This document shows, one piece after another, positions 17,829 to 26,511 of a stretch of 64,000 nt of DNA; within the stretch, counting starts at the first letter, position 1; the number at the start of each line of letters is the position of its first letter. The position numbers and the translations under genes were made by a program. This stretch comes from Vibrio japonicus (GTDB taxonomy: Bacteria; Pseudomonadota; Gammaproteobacteria; Enterobacterales; Vibrionaceae), in contig NZ_CP102097.1 in NCBI RefSeq assembly GCF_024582835.1, forward strand, positions 124,001-188,000. The letters run 5' to 3'. The notes beneath the pieces were generated by a model. That model made no database searches and was not told where the DNA came from. It worked only from the letters and a program-made list of their open reading frames with translations.

Positions 17829-18748
17829 GTACAGCCATCGTTCAGCTCACTAACGTTAGCAAACATTATAAGTCTCTCCATGCGGTTGATGACCTGAGCT
17901 TCTCGATTCAACCAGGAGAAGTACTAGGGCTATTTGGTCATAATGGCGCCGGTAAAACCACGACTATGAAGCTGATTCTTGGCGTCATTGAAGCTTCAGA
18001 AGGAACCGTGAGCGTTTTTGGTTCCAACCCATCCACAAAACAAGCGTGGCAAAGCCGGAAGCAGATTGGCTACCTTCCAGAAAATGTGAGTTTCTATGAA
18101 CAGCTCACCGGATTAGAGGTTCTCACCTACTTTGCTCGCTTAAAATCGGCACCGAAAGCTCAGGTGAAGCAATTACTGACACAAGTGGGATTGGCCGACG
18201 CGTTGAATCGGCAAGTCAAAACCTATTCCAAAGGGATGAGGCAACGTTTAGGTCTTGCTCAAGCCTTTTTGGGCGACCCAAAATTGCTACTGCTCGATGA
18301 ACCAACCGTCGGCCTTGACCCGATTGCCACTCAAGAGTTTTACCAAAGCGTTGACTCGCTCAAGCAAGGCGGTGCTAGTGTTCTTCTCTGTTCTCACGTG
18401 CTTCCCGGGGTTGAGCAACACATCGACCGAGCAATGATTCTGTCCAAAGGCAAAGCCATCACCATTGGAACGCTCGAAGAACTAAGAAAGCAAGCAAAGC
18501 TGCCAACCAAAATCAAAGCGACTGGTCTCAACGGTGCAATTCAGGCCAACACAATCTTATCGTCTTTTGCCACTTCGACTAATCAGCTCTCCGTACCAAA
18601 CGAAGACAAAATGAAGGTGCTAAGAGAGCTACTTGCTTATGAGTCACTGAACGATTTGCAAATGGAGCCTGCAAATCTAGAACAGATTTATCAACACTTT
18701 CTCCATTTACCCAGCGAAGATCCGAAGTCAAAGGAGCTCAAATCATGA
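17825..18748 (+). CDS. nosF: NosF, ABC ATPase for NosZ maturation
   Basis: A 307-residue ATPase with Walker A GHNGAGKTTTMK, signature YSKGMRQRLGLAQA, Walker B LLLLDEPTVGLDP and the switch histidine in LLCSHVLPG. It works with the NosY membrane dimer and NosD. The gene overlaps nosD and nosY by four bases at each end, so the three proteins are translationally coupled. About 80 residues beyond the core form a C-terminal extension typical of exporters of this type. Confidence 0.94.
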   Translation: MSTAIVQLTNVSKHYKSLHAVDDLSFSIQPGEVLGLFGHNGAGKTTTMKLILGVIEASEGTVSVFGSNPSTKQAWQSRKQIGYLPENVSFYEQLTGLEVLTYFARLKSAPKAQVKQLLTQVGLADALNRQVKTYSKGMRQRLGLAQAFLGDPKLLLLDEPTVGLDPIATQEFYQSVDSLKQGGASVLLCSHVLPGVEQHIDRAMILSKGKAITIGTLEELRKQAKLPTKIKATGLNGAIQANTILSSFATSTNQLSVPNEDKMKVLRELLAYESLNDLQMEPANLEQIYQHFLHLPSEDPKSKELKS

Positions 18749-19563
18749 ACCCAATTTTTGCTGTTGCGCTTAAAGAGTTTCAAGATGGCCTGAGAAACCG
18801 CTGGTTTGTCTCTATTACTTTGATCTTTGCGCTGTTATCTATCGGCATTAGCTACTATGGCAGTGTCGCGTCAGGCCAATTGACCACTCCATCCCTGTCG
18901 ACCACGATTGCGAGTCTATCCAGCTTGTCCGTGTTCATCATTCCGCTCATCGCACTTTTACTGTGCTACGACAGTTTTGTTGGGGAACAGGAATCAGGAA
19001 CACTACTGCTTCTTATGACCTACCCAATTAGCCACGCCCAACTGCTACTGGGTAAGTTTATTGGTCAAGGGAGCATTATCACGTTATCGACCATGCTGGG
19101 CTTTGGTGCGGCAGGCGTACTACTCAGTGTCACTACAACACACCAATCCATAGCCAGTGCCTTTATCCTCTTTATTGTCACCTCAAGTCTCTTGGGGCTT
19201 TGCTTTATTGCATTGGCCTATCTAATCAGTTTGCTGGTGTCGGAGAAATCCAAAGCAGCGGGAGCCGCATTATTAACTTGGCTGTTCTTCGTGTTGATAT
19301 TCGATCTCGTATTGCTTGGCGTTTTAGTGGGAGGGTATGAAATCCTCGATCAAAAAATATTGGTTCAGATCATGATGCTGAATCCCGCTGATCTTTTCCG
19401 ACTCATTAACCTTGCTGCGCTCAACCACAGTGATGTCAATGGGGTATTGGCTGTTGCTATAAACAGCAGTCTGTCTACGTCAAGTTTAATCATTGTTATG
19501 CTTGTATGGATTACGCTGCCTCTCGGCATTTCTCTATTGGTTTTCCGACAAAAACACCTCTAA
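18745..19563 (+). CDS. nosY: NosY, ABC permease for NosZ maturation
   Basis: A 272-residue integral membrane protein with six hydrophobic segments, beginning MNPIFAVALKEFQDGLRNRW, the conserved N-terminal elbow of NosY and related ABC-2 permeases. LLLCYDSFVGEQESGTLLLL matches the conserved first-loop motif. It is the membrane partner of NosF in the complex that delivers sulfur or otherwise enables copper-cluster assembly in NosD/NosZ. Confidence 0.93.
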   Translation: MNPIFAVALKEFQDGLRNRWFVSITLIFALLSIGISYYGSVASGQLTTPSLSTTIASLSSLSVFIIPLIALLLCYDSFVGEQESGTLLLLMTYPISHAQLLLGKFIGQGSIITLSTMLGFGAAGVLLSVTTTHQSIASAFILFIVTSSLLGLCFIALAYLISLLVSEKSKAAGAALLTWLFFVLIFDLVLLGVLVGGYEILDQKILVQIMMLNPADLFRLINLAALNHSDVNGVLAVAINSSLSTSSLIIVMLVWITLPLGISLLVFRQKHL

Positions 19564-19587
19564 GTCACCACATAAGGATTACGTAAT

Positions 19588-20073
19588 ATGAACACCGCTA
19601 AAAGTATCTTTGTCGCCTTGCTCTCGCTATTTGTATTTGGGTGTGGAGAAGTAGAACAGCAGCAGATGGTCAAACAGGCGCAAGCCATAGAAAGTGCAGA
19701 TGAATGTCATCTTTGCGGAATGGTCATTAAAAACTACCCTGGTCCCAAAGGGCAGGCATTTCAAAAAGGCGAAGATAATACGGTCCGTTTTTGCTCGACG
19801 AGAGATTTGCTTAGCTACATTTTACAACCTGAGAATCAAAGGCAAATAGAGCAGATATTTGTTCACGATATGAGTAAAACGCCATGGCAAAAGCCAGAAG
19901 ACGAGTACTTTATCGATGGTAAAGAAGCTTGGTATGTGATTGGTTCAAGTCAAAAAGGCGCGATGGGGAAAACACTCGCCACTTTTAGTAAAGAAAGTGA
20001 CGCACACGCGTTTAGTCAGGAGTTTGGAGGCAAGGTGTATCAATTTGGTGATATTACTATTGATATTCTATAG
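19588..20073 (+). CDS. nosL: NosL, copper-binding outer lipoprotein chaperone
   Basis: A 161-residue lipoprotein. The lipobox is LFVFGCGE, with the acylated cysteine at about residue 19. The copper-binding motif CHLCGM (about residues 40-45) is present. NosL delivers Cu(I) to the NosD/apo-NosZ system. It is the last gene of the nos cluster, 24 bases after nosY. No nosX/apbE-type flavin transferase gene follows, so NosR flavinylation must rely on an ApbE encoded elsewhere. Confidence 0.93.
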   Translation: MNTAKSIFVALLSLFVFGCGEVEQQQMVKQAQAIESADECHLCGMVIKNYPGPKGQAFQKGEDNTVRFCSTRDLLSYILQPENQRQIEQIFVHDMSKTPWQKPEDEYFIDGKEAWYVIGSSQKGAMGKTLATFSKESDAHAFSQEFGGKVYQFGDITIDIL

Positions 20074-20169
20074 CTGACGAATTCAGATAATTAGACAAAT
20101 CGATCAGACTACTGGCACTCGAAAACGTTGCGTTTTTCCTAAACGAAAACTAACGTTGATGACCCTGAT

Positions 20170-21060
20170 TTAACCATGTAACTCAAAATCTTCTACCGCG
20201 AAGTCAATCAAAGCTCTAACCTTCCGAGGCACGACATTTCCTGTCAGGTACACGGCACTAATGGGTTGTGTTGGAGCTTTGTAATTGGCAAGTAGTTTAA
20301 TCAATCGCCCCTTTTCAATGTCTTCCTGTAGAACAAAGTCCGGACAAAGAGCGATACCACGTCCATCAATCGCCCAATCCTTAGCAATTCTTGCGCTGTT
20401 TACCATAAGGTTACGCGAAGGCGTAAATGTTGTTTGCCCTTGCTCATCCATAAAGACCCACTTCCCGTAACCTCTTCGGTTGGTATCAATCACACAGATA
20501 TGATGGTGGAGATCTTCCAGTGTTTTTGGTGTGCCTTTCTCTGCCAAATATTCAGGGGAAGCAACTAGAAAGCTGGTGATTTCCCCGAGCTTACGGGCTT
20601 TGAGAGTGGCAACATCAGGGAGGCCAATTCTAAATGCGAGGTCGAATCCATCGGTAGCAAGGTCGACAAAGGAGTCCGTAAGGCGAAGATCGATGGAAAG
20701 TCCGGGATGGCGCTCGGAAAAGCGGCTTAGAAAACCGGTAATGTATATTTCACCGAAAGTGACTGGTGCGGAGATGCGTAGCAAGCCGGTTAATCCTTTC
20801 GATTCTTCAGATACAGAACCCAACATATCATCAAACTCGTCCAGAAGTACCGAGGCACGCATTAGCAATTCTTGCCCAGTTGGCGTTAATCCAACCTGTC
20901 GAGTCGTTCTTTGTAACAGCCGCGCGCCTATGCGCTCTTCCAACTGAGCAACGTATTTTGAAGTTAAGCGGTTTGAAACGCCAAGTCGTTCAGCGGCCTC
21001 TGTAAAAGAGCCTGTCTGCGCCGTAGCCACAAAGGCCTTTAATCCATCTATTAAATCCAT
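20170..21060 (-). CDS. LysR-family regulator (PtrR/DsdC-like branch with GSFTEAAERLGVS helix)
   Basis: A 296-residue LysR protein with N-terminal helix-turn-helix (TGSFTEAAERLGVSNRLTSKYV), then ARLLQRTTRQVGLTPTGQ and a ligand-binding domain. This pattern is common in regulators of quinone and electrophile detoxification genes. It is convergent with nosL and lies downstream, on the same strand, of a glutathionyl-hydroquinone-reductase-like gene and a doxX gene that it may control. The 175 bases upstream of it hold no other gene. Target and inducer cannot be determined from the sequence. Confidence 0.85.
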   Translation of the reverse strand: MDLIDGLKAFVATAQTGSFTEAAERLGVSNRLTSKYVAQLEERIGARLLQRTTRQVGLTPTGQELLMRASVLLDEFDDMLGSVSEESKGLTGLLRISAPVTFGEIYITGFLSRFSERHPGLSIDLRLTDSFVDLATDGFDLAFRIGLPDVATLKARKLGEITSFLVASPEYLAEKGTPKTLEDLHHHICVIDTNRRGYGKWVFMDEQGQTTFTPSRNLMVNSARIAKDWAIDGRGIALCPDFVLQEDIEKGRLIKLLANYKAPTQPISAVYLTGNVVPRKVRALIDFAVEDFELHG

Positions 21061-21235
21061 TGCCTGCCTCGACGATTTGGAACATTAAGAGGACTGTTAT
21101 TCTACATCATCGCCATTGTATTGAAAGTAGCGAAAAACTGAGTTTGCTGATACCAAACGCGGTAAATTGTGAGCATCGGGTAAAGAAATGATAAATAGCC
21201 ATTTATCAACACAGTGCTGATAAATGGCCTAGCTC

Positions 21236-22210
21236 TTAAATTTCGCTTACTGACTTAACGAGCTTACTAATGTGAGCGGGAACCAGAGGACGAATACCTG
21301 CTGGGTTGAGATCTTTAATTGAGTAGTATCCCGCTATGATGTGGTCGATACTGACTGTGTCTGACACGCCAGGAAGCCTATATATCCTCTCCATGTAAGC
21401 CGACAGGTTCGGATAGTTAGCAATCTGTTTGTAACTAGTCTTGAACAAACCGTAATACGCGGCATCAAAGCGAATCAAGGTCACAAAGGTTCGTACATCA
21501 GTTTCTGTTAAGCGATCACCCAGTAGGTAATCCTGCCCATCCAGTCTTTCCTCAAGCTCGTCGAGCATCGCGAAAACGCCGTTTGCCGCTTCTTCATAGG
21601 CTTCTTGAGATTTTGTAAACCCGGCCTTATAAACACCATTATTTAAGTCTTCATAAATACGAGCATTTAGGCTTTCAATGTTTGATGCCAACTCCTTTGG
21701 ATACAGTCTGACACCGGATGGCACAAGGTGCTCAAATGCGGTATCCAACATTCGCAAAATATCTGCGCTTTCATTGTTAACCATGACATTCTGCTTGGTA
21801 TCCCACAAGACTGGAACGGTTGCGCGGCCAGTGTAATCCGCTTTCGCACGGGTATAAATCTCATGCAAATAACCGGAATTAAATAGTGGGTCGTTGTCAG
21901 CGCCCGGATAGCCGCCAAAACGCCATCCCTGAGTGGTGAGTACCGGGTTCACTACTGTGACCGATATCATCTCTTCCAACCCCTTAAGCTTTCTAGCCAT
22001 CAGAGTTCGAGAAGCCCACGGACAAATCAACGCCACATAAAGGCGGTAACGTCCGGGCTCAGCTTTAAAACCACCAACTCCTGTAGGACCAGCACTGCCG
22101 TCCGGAGTAATCCAGTTACGTATTTCGGATATCTGGCGGACAAAGCGCCCTTTCTCATCACTGCTTTGCAGAGCTTTCCAGTCCTCTGTCCATTTTCCAT
22201 CAACTAACAT
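21236..22210 (-). CDS. Glutathione S-transferase, omega/xi type (glutathionyl-hydroquinone reductase, YqjG-like)
   Basis: A 324-residue protein. The catalytic cysteine lies in YVALICPWASRTLMARKLKGL, the CPWA motif of the Xi-class GS-hydroquinone reductases. NNESADILRMLD is the glutathione-binding segment, and FVTLIRFDAAYYGLFK is in the C-terminal helical domain. These enzymes reduce glutathionyl-hydroquinones and similar adducts in the cytoplasm. A doxX gene lies just upstream on the same strand, a frequent partner in quinone-stress loci, and a LysR gene lies downstream. Confidence 0.9.
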   Translation of the reverse strand: MLVDGKWTEDWKALQSSDEKGRFVRQISEIRNWITPDGSAGPTGVGGFKAEPGRYRLYVALICPWASRTLMARKLKGLEEMISVTVVNPVLTTQGWRFGGYPGADNDPLFNSGYLHEIYTRAKADYTGRATVPVLWDTKQNVMVNNESADILRMLDTAFEHLVPSGVRLYPKELASNIESLNARIYEDLNNGVYKAGFTKSQEAYEEAANGVFAMLDELEERLDGQDYLLGDRLTETDVRTFVTLIRFDAAYYGLFKTSYKQIANYPNLSAYMERIYRLPGVSDTVSIDHIIAGYYSIKDLNPAGIRPLVPAHISKLVKSVSEI

Positions 22211-22394
22211 AATTGTACCTTCAAAGTTCAGAAGCCATGAAATACGAATGAGCGCATTAGTCCTGCTCCAAGGTCTATCCCTTCAATCGTAGTCACAAGT
22301 TCATTTTTACCATCTGAAGCCCCTGCTATAAACAGTGCAGGAGCAAGATGCCGCCAAGCAGCATCTATATATTTCAAGCAATCTCAGCGGGGGG

Positions 22395-22817
22395 TTATGC
22401 GTACTGGCCTAATAGCTTATTGATTACCGGTATTTTTAGCGCATAAACGCCACTCCCCAACAAACCAATAGCGATTTGTACTAAAGTCCAGAATAGTGGG
22501 TATTCCCAGCCACCACCGGCATTTGAAAATCCCCAACCATTTCCAGAATGGGCCCAGAAAGCGCCAAGTAAGACTGGGATTAAAGCAGCGGAAACAACAC
22601 GTGTCGCAACCCCAAGTACTAATGCCAGACCGCCAAGTAGCTCAGCAACAATGGTCAAGTAGGCAATAATCGGAGGTAGTCCGAGACTTTCGAAAAAGCC
22701 CACTGTGCCAGGGATGGTAAACACAAATACTTTTGTCAGCCCATGAGCCAAAAATAGCAATCCGGATGTCACTCTTAGTAAGAATGCAGCGTAAGGGGCG
22801 GTGTTTGAATCAGTCAT
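22395..22817 (-). CDS. DoxX-family inner-membrane protein
   Basis: A 140-residue protein with four hydrophobic segments. The opening LLRVTSGLLFLAHGLTKVFVF and the middle segment LGGLALVLGVATRVVSAALI are typical of the DoxX/YphA family. The HSGNGWGFSNAGGGWEYPLFW stretch fits the conserved loop. Members have been linked to thiosulfate:quinone oxidation and to oxidative or electrophile stress, but this one cannot be assigned a reaction. It is 185 bases upstream of the GST gene on the same strand and probably belongs to the same stress response. Confidence 0.85.
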   Translation of the reverse strand: MTDSNTAPYAAFLLRVTSGLLFLAHGLTKVFVFTIPGTVGFFESLGLPPIIAYLTIVAELLGGLALVLGVATRVVSAALIPVLLGAFWAHSGNGWGFSNAGGGWEYPLFWTLVQIAIGLLGSGVYALKIPVINKLLGQYA

Positions 22818-23127
22818 GATAGTGTCCTCATATTTGTTCTGTCAGCTTCGGGTAACTAGGCTGAATCGCCACACCCGTTTGGTATGAGGAAAGTATGCGC
22901 GTACAGCTCTATCAACACAATGACGAATATATGGAATGATAATCAACAAAACGTTCCAAATGACGGCATATGGTAGAACTAGGCATGACTAAAACGTGGG
23001 CGTATAGATAAAACCCGCACTCAATAATGGTCATTGAGTTCACAAATAAGATCGATATTAGCTTTTTCGAATGGGATGAGAGTTACTTGTCTTGGCGAGA
23101 GTTTAAAGTGTTGGGGACGGTATTAAA
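22818..23127. other. Intergenic region between doxX and the amino-acid ABC operon
   Basis: About 310 bases without a convincing gene. It must contain the promoter of doxX on the minus strand. I see no RNA gene or repeat in it. A terminator for the ABC operon follows at 23128-23156. Confidence 0.5.
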
Positions 23128-23156
23128 TGAATGAGGGCGACATACACCCTCATTCA
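23120..23156 (-). terminator. Terminator-like hairpin after the amino-acid ABC operon
   Basis: A perfect 10-bp inverted repeat (23128-23137 with 23147-23156) with a nine-base loop lies 17 bases beyond the ATPase stop on the minus strand. The T run after it is poor (TTTAATAC), so termination may be partial. Confidence 0.55.
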
Positions 23157-23172
23157 AATAGAAACAGTTTTA

Positions 23173-23907
23173 TTACAATACCTTAGATAAGAATTTCTTT
23201 AGCCTCGGGTTGGTTGGATTATCAAAAAATCGCTCCGGGGTGTCCGACACTAATAGCTCACCATCTTCCATAAACAACACTCTATCTGCCACTTCTTTTG
23301 CGAAGCCCATTTCATGTGTCACGACAACCATCGTCATACCATCCTTTGCTAGGTCTTTCATAACATCCAGTACCTCGCCGACCATCTCGGGATCGAGCGC
23401 GGAGGTAGGCTCATCAAACAACATGATATTTGGCTTCATCGCAAGTGCACGCGCGATTGCTACACGTTGCTGCTGACCGCCAGACAAATGATTGGGGTAA
23501 TTATCCATCCTCTCCGAAAGGCCAACCTTGTAAAGTAAATCTTTAGCCTCTGCCTCTACTGATTTAGCGTCTCGTTTAGAGACTTTAAGTGGCGCAAGCA
23601 TCACATTCCCTAAGGCCGTTTTATGCGGAAACAGATTAAAACCTTGGAAGACCATACCAACATCTGCACGCAGCTTATTGATATCCGTCGCTTTGTCATA
23701 CATGTTAATGCCATCCACGATAATAGAACCGCTATTTATCGTCTCTAGCTGATTAATCGTTCTAAGGAAAGTTGATTTACCAGAACCCGATGGGCCGACA
23801 ATAACAATTACCTCTCCTTTTTCAACGTCTACTGATACATCCTTCAGAGCGTGACAGCCATTAGGGTAAATTTTGTTGACTTTTTTTGCTGAAATAATGT
23901 GTTCCAT
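23173..23907 (-). CDS. Polar amino-acid ABC transporter ATPase (GlnQ/ArtP type)
   Basis: A 244-residue ATPase with Walker [15 protein letters not shown]-loop in [18 protein letters not shown], signature [14 protein letters not shown], Walker [17 protein letters not shown] and switch His in [11 protein letters not shown]. The FQ-FNLFPH motif is typical of the glutamine/arginine/glutamate import ATPases. The ATG at 23907 is preferred over a TTG at 23919 because it has GGAG eight bases upstream. It is the last gene of a three-gene operon. Confidence 0.92.
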   Translation of the reverse strand: MEHIISAKKVNKIYPNGCHALKDVSVDVEKGEVIVIVGPSGSGKSTFLRTINQLETINSGSIIVDGINMYDKATDINKLRADVGMVFQGFNLFPHKTALGNVMLAPLKVSKRDAKSVEAEAKDLLYKVGLSERMDNYPNHLSGGQQQRVAIARALAMKPNIMLFDEPTSALDPEMVGEVLDVMKDLAKDGMTMVVVTHEMGFAKEVADRVLFMEDGELLVSDTPERFFDNPTNPRLKKFLSKVL

Positions 23908-23919
23908 TAATGACTCCAA

Positions 23920-24867
23920 TTAATCACTTGCTGCCAGTTTCTTTTCTAACATTTGTATTGCCCAAGACAATGCGCTGGTTAAAAGTAAATAAAGAGCCGC
24001 TACCGTAAACCACACTTCAAAAGGAGCGAAGCTGCCACTGACCACTTCTCTTCCCGCTTTGGTGAGGTCGGTAATAGAGATAACAGAAACTAAAGATGAA
24101 TCTTTGATCAGGTTGATAAACTGCCCAGCTAAAGGAGGTAATGTTTGCTTAAACGCTTGTGGCAAAATTACATAAATCATCGCTTTGGGGTAGTTCATAC
24201 CTAATGAACGTGCTGCTTCCATTTGTCCTTTAGGGATAGATTGAATACCGGAGCGCACGATTTCAGCGACATATGCGGCAGTAAACACCGAAAGAGCAAT
24301 AACACCAGCAGTAAAACGCTCTAGATCAAGCACAGTACCAATAAAGAAGTAAACAATAAAAATTTGTACTAAGAGAGGGGTTCCGCGAATGACCTCTATG
24401 TAGACGATAGATAGCTTTTTTAGCGCTGGGTTACTCGATATTCGCATTAAACCTATCACTAAGCCCAACACTAAAGCGATTATCAGAGACCAAATAGAAA
24501 TTTCGATCGTGGTAAAAACGCCCTCTAGAATAGGTCCAGTACGCCACTCTTTTACTGTCGCCAACGTGTCACCTTCAAAAATAAGGTCACCCTCGTAGAC
24601 ATCAACCGATTTATAGCTCCCTAGCTGAAGGACAACATCACCGTTGATATTTTCGAGCGCAAGTTGGTTATTCTCATCGAGTATTATATTGCCATCTACA
24701 GGAGCCTTAATTGATGAGGCGGCGTTAGTAGCGATGTAAGGAATGACACGTTCCCAATTCCAGTTGTAATCAATTCGCTTTCCTGAGAGATATACGAGGC
24801 CGCAAATTGATAGCAAAACAAGAACAAAAACAGCATTCCATAAAAAGGATTTAAGATTATTTTGCAT
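23920..24867 (-). CDS. Polar amino-acid ABC transporter permease with an N-terminal periplasmic insertion
   Basis: A 315-residue permease. After a first membrane segment (AVFVLVLLSICGLVYLSG) there is an extra soluble stretch of about 80-90 residues. The usual HisM/GlnP domain follows, from FTTIEISIWSLIIALVLG, with the EAA loop in MEAARSLGMNYPKAMIYVILPQA. The insertion contains IKAPVDGNIILDENNQL and VYEGDLIFEGDTLATV, which looks like a small beta-barrel (barrel-sandwich-like) domain. The ATG at 24867 with GGAA upstream is chosen over an upstream TTG-type start. The substrate follows the binding protein and is probably a polar or charged amino acid. Confidence 0.88.
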   Translation of the reverse strand: MQNNLKSFLWNAVFVLVLLSICGLVYLSGKRIDYNWNWERVIPYIATNAASSIKAPVDGNIILDENNQLALENINGDVVLQLGSYKSVDVYEGDLIFEGDTLATVKEWRTGPILEGVFTTIEISIWSLIIALVLGLVIGLMRISSNPALKKLSIVYIEVIRGTPLLVQIFIVYFFIGTVLDLERFTAGVIALSVFTAAYVAEIVRSGIQSIPKGQMEAARSLGMNYPKAMIYVILPQAFKQTLPPLAGQFINLIKDSSLVSVISITDLTKAGREVVSGSFAPFEVWFTVAALYLLLTSALSWAIQMLEKKLAASD

Positions 24868-25006
24868 GTTATTCCGAAAATTACTTTTGAACAAACTTGG
24901 TAGGATGTATGGGGTAAGGTACAAGTTAGCTTCAGAAGCCTAGTTATATTGCTTAGCAATAATTCAACTCTGAAGCTAACCCACGCACCTAAAAATGAAA
25001 GTGAGG

Positions 25007-25795
25007 TTATTTAACCTGCTTTAACCATTTATCGTCGTTAAACCACTTTTCATAAATGCGATCATAAGTGCCATCGCCTTTAATTTGACGTAAGTAGTTA
25101 TTTAGGAAGTTGATGGTGTCGAGGTTACCTTGAGGTACGGCCCAACCAAGAGGTTCGTAAGTAAACGGTTCAGACAAGTGTAGTAACTGGCCTTTATTTT
25201 CTGCAGTGTAGATTGAGTTGTACGGGAAATCATAGACAAAGGCATCCACCTTCCCATTCGCCACCTCAAGTACTGCTTCTGATTGTGTTTCGTATAAATT
25301 TGTTTTTGCTTTTGGTAGATAGCGCTTAACCGCTTGCTCGCCAGTTGTCCCAAGCTTGGTTGCAACAACATAATCAGGACTATTAAGGTCACGGTAACTA
25401 GACACTTTTCCTTCGTGTTTAGGATCGACAAGAATTGATTGACCGATGACCACATATGGATCTGCGAAGTTGACCTGAGTATTTCGCATTGCTGTGATGG
25501 TCATCCCCCCCATAATCATGTGACATTTGCCCGTTAGAAGTGTAGGAATAATGCCATCCCAAGCGGTATTTACGGGTACAAATTTAACACCCATAGCGCG
25601 CGCCATTTGCTTCCCTAAGTCGATATCAAACCCGATATACTGACCGTCTTTTGCTGTCATCTCAAACGGCATATAACCGGAATCAAAACAGACTTTCAAC
25701 TCTCCGGTGTTTTTGATGTCGTCCAAAATTGGGTCAGCCATCGCTGTAGTTGACACAGTTAACCCTAGTGCAGCAAGACAAAATAACTTTTTCAT
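25007..25795 (-). CDS. Polar amino-acid ABC transporter substrate-binding protein
   Basis: A 262-residue periplasmic protein with signal peptide MKKLFCLAALGLTVSTTAMA, cleaved before DPILDD. The SBP family 3 signature is GYMPFEMTAKDGQYIGFDIDLG. Ligand-site elements AWDGIIPTLLTGKCHMIMGGM, R in MRNTQVNFADPY (alpha-carboxylate binding) and GTTGEQAVKR are present. The 25795 ATG with AAAGGAAT upstream is the true start; the frame extends upstream without a stop but lacks a signal. It is the first gene of the operon, which matches the need for excess binding protein. Family fits glutamine, glutamate or arginine; not resolved further. Confidence 0.92.
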   Translation of the reverse strand: MKKLFCLAALGLTVSTTAMADPILDDIKNTGELKVCFDSGYMPFEMTAKDGQYIGFDIDLGKQMARAMGVKFVPVNTAWDGIIPTLLTGKCHMIMGGMTITAMRNTQVNFADPYVVIGQSILVDPKHEGKVSSYRDLNSPDYVVATKLGTTGEQAVKRYLPKAKTNLYETQSEAVLEVANGKVDAFVYDFPYNSIYTAENKGQLLHLSEPFTYEPLGWAVPQGNLDTINFLNNYLRQIKGDGTYDRIYEKWFNDDKWLKQVK

Positions 25796-26283
25796 GGATA
25801 TTCCTTTATCGTTTGTTGAAGCTTTTTTATACACGACCAGAAAATAAAAAACCATAGAATGTAATAATTTAATCAGTATAAGCTTAAAAATCTGCGTTAA
25901 GCCAAAATAAATACATAAAAACAACAAGGGGATTATTATAAACACGCAGTGGCTGGAAAACGTTTAACGTTATCTAAATCAATAAACAAAACGCGAATCT
26001 ACGTAAAGGCTTACGCAATCAATGATGACGTTGATATAACACAAAATACCTAAACAGTTTTATTAAACGGATTATGGTAGGTTCAGATTGCCGTTTTGTG
26101 ATTTAAATATTCGGAGAGGTCTTTAATAGCGAAAACTACCGCCAAACGTTTGGTATGCTGCTGTATTACCCACTGATAACTTGGTAGATTGAGAACCAAA
26201 AACAGATAAACAGATACGAAAAAACACGCAGTTAAGCGCTTTATTTTAAACAATTAGGAAGTTCAGATTATGATAAGAAGAAT
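25796..26283. other. Long AT-rich intergenic region between the ABC operon and tRNA-Gly
   Basis: About 490 bases with no convincing coding frame. It holds the promoter of the binding-protein gene on the minus strand. A perfect 12-bp palindrome, CCAAACGTTTGG, lies at 26142-26153. A separate AACGTTTAACGTT motif lies close to 25960-25972. Both resemble LacI-type half-site symmetry, but no LacI gene is in the window. Confidence 0.5.
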
Positions 26284-26358
<75 letters not shown>

Positions 26359-26511
26359 TATGTCGTGTGGACCTGAGCTAATATGCCAGATCTGACTGAA
26401 AAGAAAAGTCTTTTTTTCAAAAAAACACTCAATCGGTCACTCTTCCATCAAATCGAACATATTAAGCTCAATGTGAGGTTGCTTCTGTGTGAATCGGTAG
26501 GTTGGATTTGA

